Assembly: GCF_002947535.1 (NCBI RefSeq)
Contig: NZ_PUAP01000003.1
Span: 1 to 64,000, forward strand
Origin: Enterococcus mundtii
Lineage (GTDB): Bacteria > Bacillota > Bacilli > Lactobacillales > Enterococcaceae
Reading direction: 5' to 3'
Length of the DNA: 64,000 bases
The notes below the pieces were generated by a model. The model was not told where the DNA came from. It was given only the letters and a program-made list of their open reading frames with translations, and did no database searches. This document shows positions 28,601 through 38,623 of this stretch, one piece after another. A program made the translations under genes and the position numbers. Position 1 is the stretch's first letter. Each line of letters begins with the position of its first letter.

Positions 28601-29304
28601 GGGATGACAGGGATAACGTCCATGACCATCCAGCTTGGTTCATTGCCAGAAGCACGGAATGCTTCTAAAATGTCCAAACGACGGATCGCGCGTGTACGTT
28701 TTTGTCCTTGTGCAGATTTCAACTCTTCTTTCAATTCAGCCGCTTCGCCATCCAAATCAACGTTATCAAGTAATTGTTTGATTGCTTCCGCGCCCATTGC
28801 TGCTTGGAATTCTTGGCCATATTGTTCACGTTTTTCGCGGTATTCGCGTTCAGTCAACAATTGTTTTTTCTCTAAGCTTGTGTTTCCTGGTTCAATGACA
28901 ACATATGAGGCAAAGTAAATGATTTCTTCTAATGCGCGTGGGCTCATGTCTAATACAAGACCCATACGAGAAGGAATACCTTTGAAATACCAGATATGTG
29001 AAACAGGTGCTGCTAATTCGATATGACCCATACGTTCACGACGAACTTTTGAACGAGTCACTTCCACACCACAGCGATCACAAACGATTCCTTTATAACG
29101 GATACGTTTGTATTTTCCGCAGGCACATTCCCAGTCTTTTGTAGGACCAAAAATCCGCTCACAGAACAACCCTTCGCGCTCAGGTTTTAAGGTACGATAG
29201 TTAATCGTCTCAGGTTTTTTTACTTCACCGTAAGACCAGCTTCTGATTTTTTCGGGAGAAGCCAAACCTATTTGCATACTTTCGAATTTATTTACATCGA
29301 TCAA
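25651..29304 (-). CDS. rpoC: DNA-directed RNA polymerase subunit beta'
   Basis: 1217 residues, the expected length. I start at TTG 29304 ([18 protein letters not shown]) because GGAGGG lies eight bases upstream; the open frame reaches 29325 through the ribosome binding site itself. The N-terminal zinc ribbon [20 protein letters not shown], the catalytic Mg-binding loop [12 protein letters not shown], and the bridge-helix and trigger-loop region with [16 protein letters not shown] are all intact. It follows rpoB in the standard operon and ends at a strong terminator. Confidence 0.98.
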   Translation of the reverse strand: MIDVNKFESMQIGLASPEKIRSWSYGEVKKPETINYRTLKPEREGLFCERIFGPTKDWECACGKYKRIRYKGIVCDRCGVEVTRSKVRRERMGHIELAAPVSHIWYFKGIPSRMGLVLDMSPRALEEIIYFASYVVIEPGNTSLEKKQLLTEREYREKREQYGQEFQAAMGAEAIKQLLDNVDLDGEAAELKEELKSAQGQKRTRAIRRLDILEAFRASGNEPSWMVMDVIPVIPPDLRPMVQLEGGRFATSDLNDLYRRVINRNNRLKRLLDLNAPGIIVQNEKRMLQEAVDALIDNGRRGRPVTGPGNRPLKSLSHMLKGKQGRFRQNLLGKRVDYSGRSVIVVGPFLKMYQCGLPKEMAIELFKPFVMRELVQRELASNIKNAKRKIERQEDEVWDVLEDVIKEHPVLLNRAPTLHRLGIQAFEPVLVQGRAIRLHPLVCEAYNADFDGDQMAVHVPLNEEAQAEARMLMLAAQNILNPKDGKPVVTPSQDMVLGNYYLTMEEEGREGEGMVFRDQNEALIAWRNGYVHLHSRIGVNPTTLGDKPFTEWQKERTMITTVGKIIFNEIMPPEFPYLNEPTDFNLTVQTPDKYFVEAGTDIPAHIKEQELVLPFKKKNLGNIIAEVFKRFKVTETSKMLDRMKDLGYKHSTHAGITVGIADISVLNEKQVIIDEAHKQVESITKQFRRGLITDDERYERVIAVWNSAKDSIQQKLMEGLEAKNPIFMMSDSGARGNISNFTQLAGMRGLMAAPNGRIMELPIISNFREGLSVLEMFISTHGARKGMTDTALKTADSGYLTRRLVDVAQDVIIREEDCGTDRGLEIQAIREGNEIIESLEDRLIGRYTRKEVRHPETNEMIIAGNQLISEDVAKQIVDAGVETVTIRSVFTCNTKHGVCKHCYGRNLATGSDVEVGEAVGTIAAQSIGEPGTQLTMRTFHTGGVAGDDITQGLPRVQEIFEARNPKGQAVITEVTGDVIDISEDPATRTKEVTIKGKTDTRTYTVPYTARMKVAEGDMIHRGAPLTEGSIDPKQLLQVRDVLSVENYLLREVQRVYRMQGVEIGDKHIEVMVRQMLRKVRVMDPGDTEILPGTLLDIADFKDQNYNTLVAGGVPATSRPVLLGITKASLETNSFLSAASFQETTRVLTDAAIRGKKDPLLGLKENVIIGKIIPAGTGMPRYRNMEPKEVGVASENVYSISDIEAQMAAEDAMNEQTR

Positions 29305-29384
29305 AAGGGGTTCCCTCCATTTCATTTAATGGCAAAATCGTAAGGCGGCTGATCTTCGACCGCCTCACAGTATCTCAGACCGGA

Positions 29385-32300
29385 TTAGTCTAAATTATCT
29401 TCTGCGGTTTCAAAGTTTTGGATGATGTCTTGTCTTTCATCTTCGACTTGTTCAGCAGCTTGTTTTTCTAGTTCTTTTGCTGTTTGTTGTTCAGCGAATT
29501 TTGTCAAAGCATCCACTGTGATCAAATCATCGTCTTCGTCATCCATGTCGCGAAGTTCGATCTCGCTATCTTGGATGTCTAGAACACGCATGTCTAATCC
29601 TAGTGATTGTAATTCTTTAACTAATACGCGGAAGGATTCAGGTACACCTGGTTTTGGAATTGGTTCACCTTTGACGATTGCTTCGTATGTTTTCACACGT
29701 CCGACTACGTCATCTGATTTGTATGTCAAGATTTCTTGTAAGGTATAAGCCGCACCGTATGCTTCCAGTGCCCAAACTTCCATTTCCCCAAAACGTTGTC
29801 CACCAAATTGCGCTTTACCACCTAATGGTTGTTGCGTAACTAGTGAGTAAGGTCCAATTGAACGTGCATGTAACTTGTCGTCAACCATGTGAGCAAGTTT
29901 GATCATGTACATCACACCGACAGACACACGTCCGTCAAATGGTTCACCTGTACGTCCGTCATAGAGAACAGTTTTTGCGTCGCTAGCCATACCAGCTTCA
30001 CGAACTGTTTCCCATACGTCTTCATCACTTGCACCATCAAATACTGGTGTTGCAACGTGGATGCCTAATTGACGTGCAGCCATCCCTAAATGCAATTCCA
30101 ATACTTGTCCGATGTTCATACGTGATGGTACCCCTAGTGGGTTCAACATGATGTCGATCGGTGTTCCATCAGGTAAGAATGGCATATCTTCTTCCGGCAT
30201 AATACGGGAAACAACCCCTTTATTACCGTGACGTCCGGCCATTTTATCCCCTTCATGGATTTTACGTTTTTGAACGATATACACACGAACTAACATGTTG
30301 ACACCTGGTGATAATTCATCGCCAGCTTCACGCGTAAAGATCTTCACATCGTGAACGATCCCGCCTCCACCGTGTGGTACACGTAGAGAAGTATCACGTA
30401 CTTCACGTGCTTTTTCACCGAAGATCGCATGCAATAAGCGTTCTTCTGCTGAAAGTTCAGTTACCCCTTTTGGTGTTACTTTACCGACTAATAAGTCACC
30501 GTCTTGGACTTCTGCCCCAATACGAATGATCCCCATTTCGTCTAGGTCTTTCAATGCGTCTTCCCCGACGTTCGGGATTTCGCGAGTGATTTCTTCTGGT
30601 CCTAATTTTGTATCACGAGCTTCTGATTCATATTCTTCGATATGGATCGATGTATACACATCATCTTTTACTAGACGACGGCTCATGATGATCGCATCTT
30701 CATAGTTGTAACCTTCCCAAGTCATGAAACCGACCAAGACGTTTTGTCCTAGAGCCATTTCACCTTGTTCCATTGATGGGCCGTCTGCCAAGGTATCCCC
30801 TTTTTCGACTTTCTCACCTAAATGAACGATTGGGCGTTGGTTGTAACTTGTTCCAGAGTTTGAACGACGGAATTTTGTTACTGAGTATTTGTCTAATGCG
30901 CCATTGTCGCGACGTACGCGGATCTCAGAAGCATCAACAAATTCAACTACACCATCGTGTTTACATAGTAACGCAGCTCCTGAGTCATGAGCTGATTTAT
31001 ATTCCATACCAGTACCAACCCAAGGTGCTTGTGGATTGATCAATGGCACTGCTTGACGCTGCATGTTGGCACCCATCAAGGCACGGTTGGAGTCATCGTT
31101 TTCCAAGAAAGGAATACATGCTGTCGCTACCGCAACTACTTGTTTCGGTGAAACGTCCATATAATCGACTTTATCGATCGATACTTCTAAGTTTTCACTT
31201 TGGGCACGAGCCATGACGATTTCTTCAGCAAATGTACCGTCATCATTCAACTTACTGTTTGCTTGGGCAACGATATAATGGTCCTCGATGTCTGCTGTCA
31301 AGTAATCGATTTGTTCTGTCACACGTCCTGTTTCGCGATCAACACGGCGATAAGGCGTTTCGATAAAACCAAATTTGTTTACTTTCGCATAACTAGATAA
31401 ACTATTGATCAACCCGATATTTGGTCCCTCAGGCGTTTCGATCGGACACATACGACCATAGTGGGAGTAGTGAACGTCACGTACTTCATAGCCGGCACGG
31501 TCACGAGTCAAACCACCAGGTCCTAAGGCAGAAAGACGACGTTTGTGCGTCAATTCGCCCAATGGATTTGTTTGGTCCATGAACTGAGACAATTGTGAAG
31601 AACCAAAGAATTCTTTGATACTTGCGACAACTGGACGGATATTGATCAATTGTTGTGGTGTCAATGTTTCTGTATCTTGGATCGACATTCTTTCACGTAC
31701 GACACGTTCCATACGTGCTAATCCGATACGGAATTGGTTTTGTAAAAGTTCTCCGACAGAACGGATACGACGATTTCCTAAGTGGTCGATATCGTCCACG
31801 TTGCCGATGCCTTCCATTAAGTTCAAGAAATAGCTCATTGAAGCAACGATATCCGCTGGACGAACAGTTTTCACTGTTGTGTCTGGGTAGCCGTTACCGA
31901 TCACGTTGACTTCACGTTCTGGGTCTTTTGGTGAAAAGACTTTGATCACTTGGACAGTCATTGGGTCAGTGACTACGCCATCTTCTGTTGGGTAGTAAGT
32001 CACTGAGTTCAAACCATTGTCGATGAACGGTGCTAATGTTTCCATCACTTGATGGGTCAAAGCTGTTCCTTTTTCAACAATGATCTCGCCTGTTTCAGGA
32101 TCAACCAACGTTTCAGCTAACGTTAAGTTCAATAGACGTGTTTTCAAGTCTAGTTTTTTGTTTACTTTGTAACGACCAACATTTGCTAAGTCGTAACGTT
32201 TTGGATCAAAGAAGCGGGCATTCAGCAAGTTACGTGAACTATCTGCTGTTTTTGGTTCGCCTGGGCGAAGACGCTCGTAGATGTCTTTTAATCCTTCTTC

Positions 32301-33002
32301 TGTTCTAGAATCACTTGCATTTTTGTGTAAATCTTTTTCGATCGTGTTACGTAATGTTTCACTGTCACCAAAGATTTCAAAAATCGTGTCATCTGAACCG
32401 AAACCTAATGCACGAACTAACACAGTCAATGGAATCTTACGTGTGCGGTCGATACGTACATAAGAGATGTCTTTTGCATCAGTTTCCATTTCTAACCATG
32501 CACCACGGTTAGGGATCACAGTTGAACCGAATCCTTCTTTACCGTTTTTGTCTACTTTCCCATGGAAGTAAACACCTGGTGAACGGACTAATTGGGAAAC
32601 GATAACACGTTCCGCACCGTTGATGATGAATGTACCTTGCTCTGTCATCAATGGGAAATCACCGAAGAATACTTCTTGCGCTTTGATTTCACCTGTCTCA
32701 CGGTTTGTTAAACGCAAAGTCACATGTAATGGCGCAGAGTAATTTGCGTCATGTGCGCGTGCTTCTGCTACTGTGTACTTTGGTTCTTTCAATTCATAAT
32801 CTACAAATTCCAAAGAAAGATTGCCATTGAAGTCATCGATTGGCAAAATATCTTCAAACATTTCTCTTAGTCCTTCATCCAAGAACCATTGGTACGAGTC
32901 TGTTTGAATTTCGATCAAATTTGGTAATTCCAACACTTCACTGATTCGTGCGAAACTTCTACGTTCGCGATGTTTTCCGTATTTTACTACGTGTCCAGCC
33001 AA
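29385..33002 (-). CDS. rpoB: DNA-directed RNA polymerase subunit beta
   Basis: About 1205 residues from TTG 33002 ([15 protein letters not shown]). AGAGGGG sits eight bases before it, whereas the GTG at 33011 overlaps that site. The rifampicin pocket reads [20 protein letters not shown] then [10 protein letters not shown], so the usual resistance positions carry the susceptible residues. The active-site segments [18 protein letters not shown] and [13 protein letters not shown] are intact. The C terminus ends in an acidic tail. The transcript has a leader of roughly 240 bases. Confidence 0.98.
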   Translation of the reverse strand: MAGHVVKYGKHRERRSFARISEVLELPNLIEIQTDSYQWFLDEGLREMFEDILPIDDFNGNLSLEFVDYELKEPKYTVAEARAHDANYSAPLHVTLRLTNRETGEIKAQEVFFGDFPLMTEQGTFIINGAERVIVSQLVRSPGVYFHGKVDKNGKEGFGSTVIPNRGAWLEMETDAKDISYVRIDRTRKIPLTVLVRALGFGSDDTIFEIFGDSETLRNTIEKDLHKNASDSRTEEGLKDIYERLRPGEPKTADSSRNLLNARFFDPKRYDLANVGRYKVNKKLDLKTRLLNLTLAETLVDPETGEIIVEKGTALTHQVMETLAPFIDNGLNSVTYYPTEDGVVTDPMTVQVIKVFSPKDPEREVNVIGNGYPDTTVKTVRPADIVASMSYFLNLMEGIGNVDDIDHLGNRRIRSVGELLQNQFRIGLARMERVVRERMSIQDTETLTPQQLINIRPVVASIKEFFGSSQLSQFMDQTNPLGELTHKRRLSALGPGGLTRDRAGYEVRDVHYSHYGRMCPIETPEGPNIGLINSLSSYAKVNKFGFIETPYRRVDRETGRVTEQIDYLTADIEDHYIVAQANSKLNDDGTFAEEIVMARAQSENLEVSIDKVDYMDVSPKQVVAVATACIPFLENDDSNRALMGANMQRQAVPLINPQAPWVGTGMEYKSAHDSGAALLCKHDGVVEFVDASEIRVRRDNGALDKYSVTKFRRSNSGTSYNQRPIVHLGEKVEKGDTLADGPSMEQGEMALGQNVLVGFMTWEGYNYEDAIIMSRRLVKDDVYTSIHIEEYESEARDTKLGPEEITREIPNVGEDALKDLDEMGIIRIGAEVQDGDLLVGKVTPKGVTELSAEERLLHAIFGEKAREVRDTSLRVPHGGGGIVHDVKIFTREAGDELSPGVNMLVRVYIVQKRKIHEGDKMAGRHGNKGVVSRIMPEEDMPFLPDGTPIDIMLNPLGVPSRMNIGQVLELHLGMAARQLGIHVATPVFDGASDEDVWETVREAGMASDAKTVLYDGRTGEPFDGRVSVGVMYMIKLAHMVDDKLHARSIGPYSLVTQQPLGGKAQFGGQRFGEMEVWALEAYGAAYTLQEILTYKSDDVVGRVKTYEAIVKGEPIPKPGVPESFRVLVKELQSLGLDMRVLDIQDSEIELRDMDDEDDDLITVDALTKFAEQQTAKELEKQAAEQVEDERQDIIQNFETAEDNLD

Positions 33003-33250
33003 GCTCTTCACCCCTCTAAAATGTCATTCAAAAAGACTACCCGATCAATTGTTACAATAATATTAAAAATATTATATTTAGGTAACAACAGACATTTTTT
33101 GCGGCTTTTAGGCAAAAAAAAACCAAAAATAGAACGTTCTCTTGAGTACTTGCCTTCGTGAGCTTCTACTTTTGTTTCCTTATATTAAAGCCGAAACGGA
33201 CAATATTTCGTTTCTGCCTTCGCTTCATCAGATAGTTTTTGCAACTTCAT

Positions 33251-33279
33251 ATGATACACTGTTTTAACGTAAAAGTCAA
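33251..33279 (-). promoter_or_regulatory. rpoBC promoter
   Basis: On the minus strand TTGACT (33274-33279) and TATCAT (33251-33256) are separated by 17 bases. The resulting leader to rpoB is about 240 bases long and holds a small hairpin (GAAACG/CGTTTC near 33192-33213) but no structure that I can name. Confidence 0.65.
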
Positions 33280-33477
33280 CACTTCCTGGCGTTTCCTGTA
33301 AATTTTCGTAATTGTTTCTTAATCTTTCTTTTTGTTTCAATTTCGTCCAATCCTAATTGATTGATTCTTTTCTACAAAACCTCTTTGTCTTTACAGATAC
33401 TAAAACAAAAAGGATGGCGCACTGTCCTCATTCGATCATAAATCTGCTAATATATATAGTAGAAAGGAGTTTGATCC

Positions 33478-34461
33478 ATGACGACAAAAGCCAAGGTACT
33501 ACACCTTTTAAAAAGCACACCCACATTTTTATCCGGAGAGAAAATCGCGCAACAGCTGAATGTTTCTCGGACAAGTATTTGGAAAGCCATCAAAGAATTA
33601 GAAAAAGAAGGGTTTCGCTTTGAGCACCAAGCAAAAGGATACCGTTATCTCCCATCCGATGTGTTAGATGCTACAGAAATCGCGCAAGAATTACGCCCTT
33701 TTGACGTGCAAGTGAACGTGCTAGCTCAATCTAAATCCACTATGAAAGATGCAAAATTTGCTTCTGGCATCGACACGACGAAACCTAGTTTGTTCGTTGC
33801 CGACACGCAAGAACAAGCCCATGGTCGTTTTGGGCGTTCCTTCTTTGCTCAGCCTGGCCAAGGAATCTATATGAGCCTATTATTGCATCCACAAAAACAT
33901 TTTGAGGAATTGCCACAATATACGTTGATCGCTGCCAGTGCTTGTGTCAAAGCAATCCAAGAATTGACAGGAAAACAGGCAACCATTAAATGGGTCAACG
34001 ATATCTACCTTGAAGGGAAGAAGATTTGTGGCATTTTATCCGAAGCAGTGAGTGATATGGAATCTGGTGAAATCCGTTCGGTGATCATTGGTGTGGGCTT
34101 GAATTTTTCGATCCCTCAAACGCAATTTCCTGATGAGCTCCAGCAAAAAGCGACCTCTTTATTTCCTATGGGTGAGGCATTGATTACTAGAAATCAATTG
34201 ATCTGCGCGATTTGGAAGCATTTCTTTAGGTATTTAGCAGACGATTCTCCTGCCTATTTCGATCTCTACAAAGAACGGTCACTTGTCCTAGGTAAGTCTG
34301 TCAGCTTTACCCGACAAGGAAAATCTTATCAAGGAATTGCCCAAGCAATCGGTCCAAAAGGAGAACTGATCGTAGATACGCCAAACCAGCGTTTCCAACT
34401 ACTCTCTGGTGAAGTCAGCTTAACAGAAATCGATGGGTTACCATCAGCAAAAAGAGGCTAG
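33478..34461 (+). CDS. birA: Bifunctional biotin-protein ligase / biotin operon repressor BirA
   Basis: A 327-residue BirA. Residues 1-60 are a winged helix (LSGEKIAQQLNVSRTSIWKA) that binds DNA. The central ligase domain shows the biotinyl-AMP loop AHGRFGRSFFAQPGQG near 115-130 and the lysine-bearing IKWVNDIYLEGKKICGIL near 180. The C-terminal SH3-like domain follows. It activates biotin with ATP and attaches it to acyl carboxylase subunits. AAAGGAG lies eight bases upstream. A strong terminator overlaps its stop codon. Confidence 0.97.
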   Translation: MTTKAKVLHLLKSTPTFLSGEKIAQQLNVSRTSIWKAIKELEKEGFRFEHQAKGYRYLPSDVLDATEIAQELRPFDVQVNVLAQSKSTMKDAKFASGIDTTKPSLFVADTQEQAHGRFGRSFFAQPGQGIYMSLLLHPQKHFEELPQYTLIAASACVKAIQELTGKQATIKWVNDIYLEGKKICGILSEAVSDMESGEIRSVIIGVGLNFSIPQTQFPDELQQKATSLFPMGEALITRNQLICAIWKHFFRYLADDSPAYFDLYKERSLVLGKSVSFTRQGKSYQGIAQAIGPKGELIVDTPNQRFQLLSGEVSLTEIDGLPSAKRG

Positions 34462-34483
34462 TTCGTTTCCTAGCCTCTTTTTT
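34451..34483 (+). terminator. Rho-independent terminator of birA
   Basis: The perfect stem AAAGAGGCTAG/CTAGCCTCTTT is followed by a T run. Confidence 0.9.
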
Positions 34484-34658
34484 ATCAATGGTGGGTTTGT
34501 CATGCTCGCTTTATTTTCATAAGCTTGATGTCGCGAGAAAACATGCAAGCTTCTTTACGATGTACTATATTTTTCTACTATGTGCTTGATTCTATGTTTG
34601 AGGTACTACATGATGTGTTTTGTTTTACTTTTGAGTCTACTTCTAAGTTCTATGGTTG

Positions 34659-34853
34659 TTCTATGTTTTAGTTCTATATTTTAGTTCTATGTTTTAGTTC
34701 TATGTTTTAGCTCTATGCTTTAGTTCTATGTTTTGGTTCTATGTTTTAGCTCTATGTTTTAGTTCTATGTTTTGGTTCTATGTTTTAGCTCTACGTTTTA
34801 GTTCTATGTTTTGGTTCTATGTTTTAGTTCTATGTTTTAGTTCTATATGTTTG
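34659..34853. repeat. 13-bp tandem repeat (minisatellite), 15 units
   Basis: Fifteen consecutive 13-base units of TTCTATGTTTTAG fill exactly 195 bases, with single-base variants (TTTTGG ends, CTC starts, one CTACG). Units 7-9, 10-12 and 13-15 of a count beginning at 34648 repeat as a 39-base triplet of variants, so part of the array grew by triplication. Partial units flank it on both sides. No open frame crosses it. Confidence 0.95.
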
Positions 34854-35324
34854 TTCTATGTTCGATATAATATTCAAATATGATAGTACTATGTGCTATT
34901 GTAAGTAATAGTAGAACAATCAAACTACTTTACTGACAATACTTTTCCCTTGATAAAACTTACCTACGCTCTTTTCTGGACGCTATGAAGCAATCACGGA
35001 TGCACGTCGTTAAGCAAGTGGAACTGATCAACTATTTTTCCCCGAAATAGTCTCCAGCAATCAATTCGTGTTCTATGTCTGTTTAGTTATTCCTATTTAC
35101 TACTTCTTCCGCGGAACCACGGCTTCTTTAATAGATTTTCAATCAAATCTATTCCAACTTACCGCTAGTTACAAACCTTTATTCATTTAACGCCCCCTTT
35201 TTCCTGTCGTTCTTTTTGTATAATAACTTATAGGGAAATGAATGAATTTTTTTGTATCGAATTACAACATTTTTATTTCAACCTACATTTATTTTTCCAG
35301 AACGAGCCAATCCAATGTCTATTC
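34854..35324. other. Intergenic stretch without recognisable features
   Basis: Apart from the degenerate last repeat unit at its left end, I see no gene, convincing hairpin or promoter here. Confidence 0.5.
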
Positions 35325-35558
35325 TCAAATTTTGCAAAATTGTAATTGGTTGGCTTTGGAAGAAGAAAAATATTCGATTTTCAAATTGAATTTTTTGACG
35401 ATCAAACATCGGATCAAAAATTTATCCGCTGCAGTTAAAGGTTGCTGATACTCTTCTTCAATATCGCGAAACGAAAAATTTTTTTTCTTTTCACTTAATT
35501 TTGTTATGATCTCAATTACCGTTAACTTCGTTAATTCTGATGTATATTGTTTTCTCAC
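35325..35558 (-). CDS. Small hypothetical protein, possibly a winged-helix fragment
   Basis: A 77-residue frame starts at GTG 35558 behind AAAGGAG with a six-base spacer, which is the main support for it. The sequence is charged and helical (ELTKLTVIEIITKLSEKKK, then IEEEYQQPLTAADKFLIRCL). I do not recognise it. It is divergent from the first effector-like gene. Confidence 0.4.
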   Translation of the reverse strand: MRKQYTSELTKLTVIEIITKLSEKKKNFSFRDIEEEYQQPLTAADKFLIRCLIVKKFNLKIEYFSSSKANQLQFCKI

Positions 35559-35785
35559 AGGAGCTCTCCTTTATCCATAGCATTCTTTATTCCAGAATAT
35601 AGCATGGAATTTTTCTTTGTTGGGACAACTTTTTTCCAAAAACAAAAAAAGATTGTTCTAAATAAACAAAACATTTCATTTGAACATTCGTATCCATAAC
35701 CATCTACGAAAGACGCCTTTGCTTTGAAATCCATCTGAAATAACATTTTCTCATCAAATGATTAGTACTAATAATTTACTTGTTA

Positions 35786-35799
35786 TAGAAATTATCGGT
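35786..35799 (+). promoter_or_regulatory. Shared upstream box, copy 1
   Basis: TAGAAATTATCGGT occurs here, its GAAATTATCG core ending 67 bases before the ATG at 35864. The same 14 bases stand before the next two related genes. A -10-like TATATT lies about 25 bases before the gene, without a good -35 element, which would fit an activator-dependent promoter. Confidence 0.7.
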
Positions 35800-35863
35800 C
35801 TCTAAAAAGAGTTTGAAAGTGATATTTTTGTTATATATTAATGAAAAGATCGAAGGAGAACGA

Positions 35864-37237
35864 ATGGAGAACCTAAAAAAGAATATAGAAGTGACCCGCT
35901 TTTTAAATACAGCCATCAGAGATGGTGTTTTAAATCCACAAGCAATCGGTCAAGAAAACTTATCTCGTTTAAGATTACATATATTGATCAAAGAGCAGTC
36001 GCTGACCCTAAATTTAAAAGCTCCTAATCTTTCTGATAATGTTTTTAATCGAATAAGTAGACAATTAGATGTCGTGAAGAAATTTTCGCAACAAACAGCA
36101 ATGATTGTTCCAGAAGAAATCCGCTTGTCTGCTAAACAAATTGACCAGAAAATTGAGCGTTTAAACGAACAAGACAGAGAGTTAAATGAACAAATCCGGG
36201 AAATCAAAAGTGAAGTAAAAAAACTTTCGAGCAGAACAGCCAATCCGGATGAATATAACAAAGCAACAACAAAACTCAATAACGCAAATAAAGAACTAAA
36301 CAATAATCGAAATAACATCTACAGTCATCGCGCAATGAAACTTGTCCTAAAAGAACAAGAACGCCAGCAAACGAAAAGTGTTCGCCGAGAATCTGTCGAA
36401 CAGTCGCCGAGACGACAATCCGTTTCTCAAGTAACATCTGAACCTCGTCAGTCCGTTACACAAAAGCTTTCTACGCCTCGGCAATCGGTCACACAGCATC
36501 AGGAAAAACTATCAGAAAAAGTAAACAATCTAACAGAGAAAATCATGAATACTGAAAAAACAATACAGGCACTTGCAAAAGAAAGAGATGGTCTCGTTAG
36601 TAACCCTAACGTAAAAGAAGAATTTGCTATATATACTGAAGGTATCCAAGTATATCGAAAACAAGCAGAGAAACTTTACCACCAACTTGGGGCCATTGAT
36701 TCAAAGACTGCAACGAAGTTAGAAAAAAAATTTGCTGATTCCCCTTATGGCAAAGTCGCGTGTCCATTAACACCTAAAGAAATCTCTGCAATCAAAGTAG
36801 AAAAGGCCAATGAAAAGTTCAATCAATCTTACCGCAACTCATCTCCTGAACCTAAAATGAACAAAAAGCTAAGAATAGACACGGGAAAAACCCTCTCAGA
36901 GAAAGAGAAAGCAGCCGAACATAAGAAGTTTATCCAAGAAACTAAACGTAATTTGCAAAAAATTGAGGGCAAATTGCAAAAGTACCAAAAACGGAAAAAA
37001 AGTATAATCGGTCTGATTGCGAATGCCTTTCAAAGAAAAAAAATCCAAAGTTTAAAGGAAAAGAAAACTGATTTGATAAACAAACTCGAGCAACCGCAAA
37101 AAAAACCGCAAAAAGGTATTCTAAAACCAACATTTAAAGAACAAGTAACTGACGCTCATAATAAACAAGAACAACAAATGAAAAATCAAAAACTACGTGG
37201 AGATCGAACTCAATCACCTAGTTTTAGCAGATCATGA
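35864..37237 (+). CDS. Effector-like charged protein A with RxSV repeats
   Basis: A 457-residue cytoplasmic-type protein with no signal peptide or membrane segment; AAGGAG precedes ATG 35864. Residues 1-80 are unique. About 85-150 is a coiled coil (LNEQDRELNEQIREIKSEV). Residues 174-209 hold four repeats of the form RRESV, RRQSV, PRQSV, PRQSV. The C-terminal half, from about 215, is homologous to the next two proteins: a helical domain, then KANEKFNQSYRN (about 314-325), then a basic region with KGILKPTFKEQV (417-428) and a Ser/Arg-rich end (RTQSPSFSRS). It lacks the EPIYETIP motif; SPYGKV stands at the equivalent place (292-298). The function is unknown; I infer a substrate of the nearby T4SS. 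Confidence 0.85.
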   Translation: MENLKKNIEVTRFLNTAIRDGVLNPQAIGQENLSRLRLHILIKEQSLTLNLKAPNLSDNVFNRISRQLDVVKKFSQQTAMIVPEEIRLSAKQIDQKIERLNEQDRELNEQIREIKSEVKKLSSRTANPDEYNKATTKLNNANKELNNNRNNIYSHRAMKLVLKEQERQQTKSVRRESVEQSPRRQSVSQVTSEPRQSVTQKLSTPRQSVTQHQEKLSEKVNNLTEKIMNTEKTIQALAKERDGLVSNPNVKEEFAIYTEGIQVYRKQAEKLYHQLGAIDSKTATKLEKKFADSPYGKVACPLTPKEISAIKVEKANEKFNQSYRNSSPEPKMNKKLRIDTGKTLSEKEKAAEHKKFIQETKRNLQKIEGKLQKYQKRKKSIIGLIANAFQRKKIQSLKEKKTDLINKLEQPQKKPQKGILKPTFKEQVTDAHNKQEQQMKNQKLRGDRTQSPSFSRS

Positions 37238-37446
37238 TCATCGCCCACACCGATAAAGATTTTCTAGCTAAAGTTGTTCAAGCAATCCATATATTTATAA
37301 ATAGTTATTTTATATGATTCATTCCATTACAAAAAGATACACGGTATTCTAATGAACAAGCTCTATTATTCAAGCAATCTACATGTTTTAATGTTAATTT
37401 TACAACGTTTTACTATCACAGGATTCATATCAAAAATTTTCCTTGA

Positions 37447-37460
37447 TAGAAATTATCGGT
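37447..37460 (+). promoter_or_regulatory. Shared upstream box, copy 2
   Basis: An identical TAGAAATTATCGGT, its GAAATTATCG core ending 65-67 bases before ATG 37525. Downstream, TGTTTGTTTATGTA matches the equivalent stretch before protein C (TTTTTGTTTATGTA), which suggests a common -10 region. Confidence 0.75.
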
Positions 37461-37524
37461 CCTGTTTTCCGATAAAAACATGTTATGTTTGTTTATGTAT
37501 AACGAATAAGAGAAGGAGATAGAT

Positions 37525-38388
37525 ATGGCTAAGAATGAGCAAGAGAAGCAACCAATCACACAGGGAGAGAAAACAGCAATCACTCAACTGTCGAATCAAA
37601 TTATCAACTCTGAGAATAGGATCGAAGAGTTAAAAGGAGAACGAGCAGCGCTTGGTGACATTTCAAAAACTTCAGAAAAATATCAGGAATTAACAGACGC
37701 CATCAAAACTCATAGAAAAAGAGTTCATGTTTTATATGAAAAAATCGAAAAAATTTCACCCGCACATGCGGATAGATTGGAAAAATACATAGATAACCAT
37801 TTCACTCAAGACAACAGCGTCAAGAAGAGCAATGAGAAAATCGTTAATGAACCTATCTATGAAACAATTCCCGGAGATAAAAAAGGCATTGCAGAAGTCG
37901 AGGTCCCAATCACAGTGAAAAGAGCTCGATCCAGAGAAGAAATTCAGTCAGCTGTTAAATCTGCTAATGATAAATTCAACGAATTTCATAAAGATATAGA
38001 TTCAAAGTCTTTTGATAAAAGAGAGAAAACGATCGAAATCAAAAAAAAACCAATCAAGGATAATATGAGTCAAAATCTTTCGTTAGATAAAGCCAATAAA
38101 AAGTTAGACCAAACGGAAAAAAAACTAGCTACTATTAAAAAAAGAAATAAGACGTTAACTGGCAAAATCATGAATTTATTTGGTAGAAAAAATAAAGAAG
38201 AATTAATGAACCAAAAAAAATTATTGATTGATCAGATTAAAACTTTAAAAGGAGAGCCTATAAAAGGTATTCTGAAACCGCCATTGACTGAGAAGTTAGC
38301 TAACGCACAGGAAAAGGTCAAAGCTAACGCCCAAGAAAAAGCAAGTCCAACGCTGAATAGCCGACCAAAAACTAGCCATACAATTTAA
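37525..38388 (+). CDS. Effector-like protein B with an EPIYETIP motif
   Basis: 287 residues with no signal peptide, mostly charged and helical, and an AGAAGGAGAT ribosome binding site. Residues 15-95 form a helical domain (NRIEELKGERAALGDISKTS) shared with proteins A and C. EPIYETIP lies at 109-116 in a proline/charge-rich linker. SREEIQSAVKSANDKFNEFH (136-155) is the second shared block. A basic amphipathic block (KTLTGKIMNLFGRKNKEEL, about 209-227) is shared with A only, and the tail has KGILKPPLTEKLANAQ and SRPKTSHTI. EPIYETI resembles EPIYA-type motifs phosphorylated by host kinases, and YETI approximates a Src-family SH2 target. Bacterial function is unknown. Confidence 0.88.
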   Translation: MAKNEQEKQPITQGEKTAITQLSNQIINSENRIEELKGERAALGDISKTSEKYQELTDAIKTHRKRVHVLYEKIEKISPAHADRLEKYIDNHFTQDNSVKKSNEKIVNEPIYETIPGDKKGIAEVEVPITVKRARSREEIQSAVKSANDKFNEFHKDIDSKSFDKREKTIEIKKKPIKDNMSQNLSLDKANKKLDQTEKKLATIKKRNKTLTGKIMNLFGRKNKEELMNQKKLLIDQIKTLKGEPIKGILKPPLTEKLANAQEKVKANAQEKASPTLNSRPKTSHTI

Positions 38389-38421
38389 AAATAAAACAGC
38401 TTCACACTAAACAAAATAATT

Positions 38422-38456
38422 CAGGATATTGATCAAAAATAATGGTCAATGTCCTG
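38422..38456 (+). terminator. Terminator of effector-like gene B
   Basis: The imperfect stem CAGGATATTGATCA/TGGTCAATGTCCTG is followed by TTTTCT, making B a single-gene unit. Confidence 0.65.
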
Positions 38457-38543
38457 TTTTCTGCTATCAAGCATACTTTCCTCCTCTTTGTTTTCTCGCT
38501 CATGTTTCAAGAGCAAGAAATGCTTACACTAATTTTCTTTACT

Positions 38544-38557
38544 TAGAAATTATCGGT
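38544..38557 (+). promoter_or_regulatory. Shared upstream box, copy 3
   Basis: A third TAGAAATTATCGGT, ending 67 bases before ATG 38624, again with TTTTTGTTTATGTAA about 25-40 bases before the gene. Confidence 0.75.
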
Positions 38558-38623
38558 ATAAATCACGAAGATTAAAATGCTATTTTTGTTTATGTAACCA
38601 AGACAAGAGATGAGGAACTAATT

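Noticed and set aside
31500-31620. Rifampicin-resistance substitutions in rpoB
   Set aside because: The pocket residues ([23 protein letters not shown]) are those of susceptible strains.
30773-32512. Several plus-strand frames of 60-90 codons within rpoB
   Set aside because: They are opposite-strand shadows of a highly conserved gene and lack translation starts.
34659-34853. CRISPR array
   Set aside because: The 13-base units are directly adjacent with no unique spacers, and no cas gene is near.
35555-35746. Minus-strand frame of 63 codons before the small gene at 35325
   Set aside because: Weak ribosome binding site and an unusual cysteine/phenylalanine-rich composition; more likely chance.
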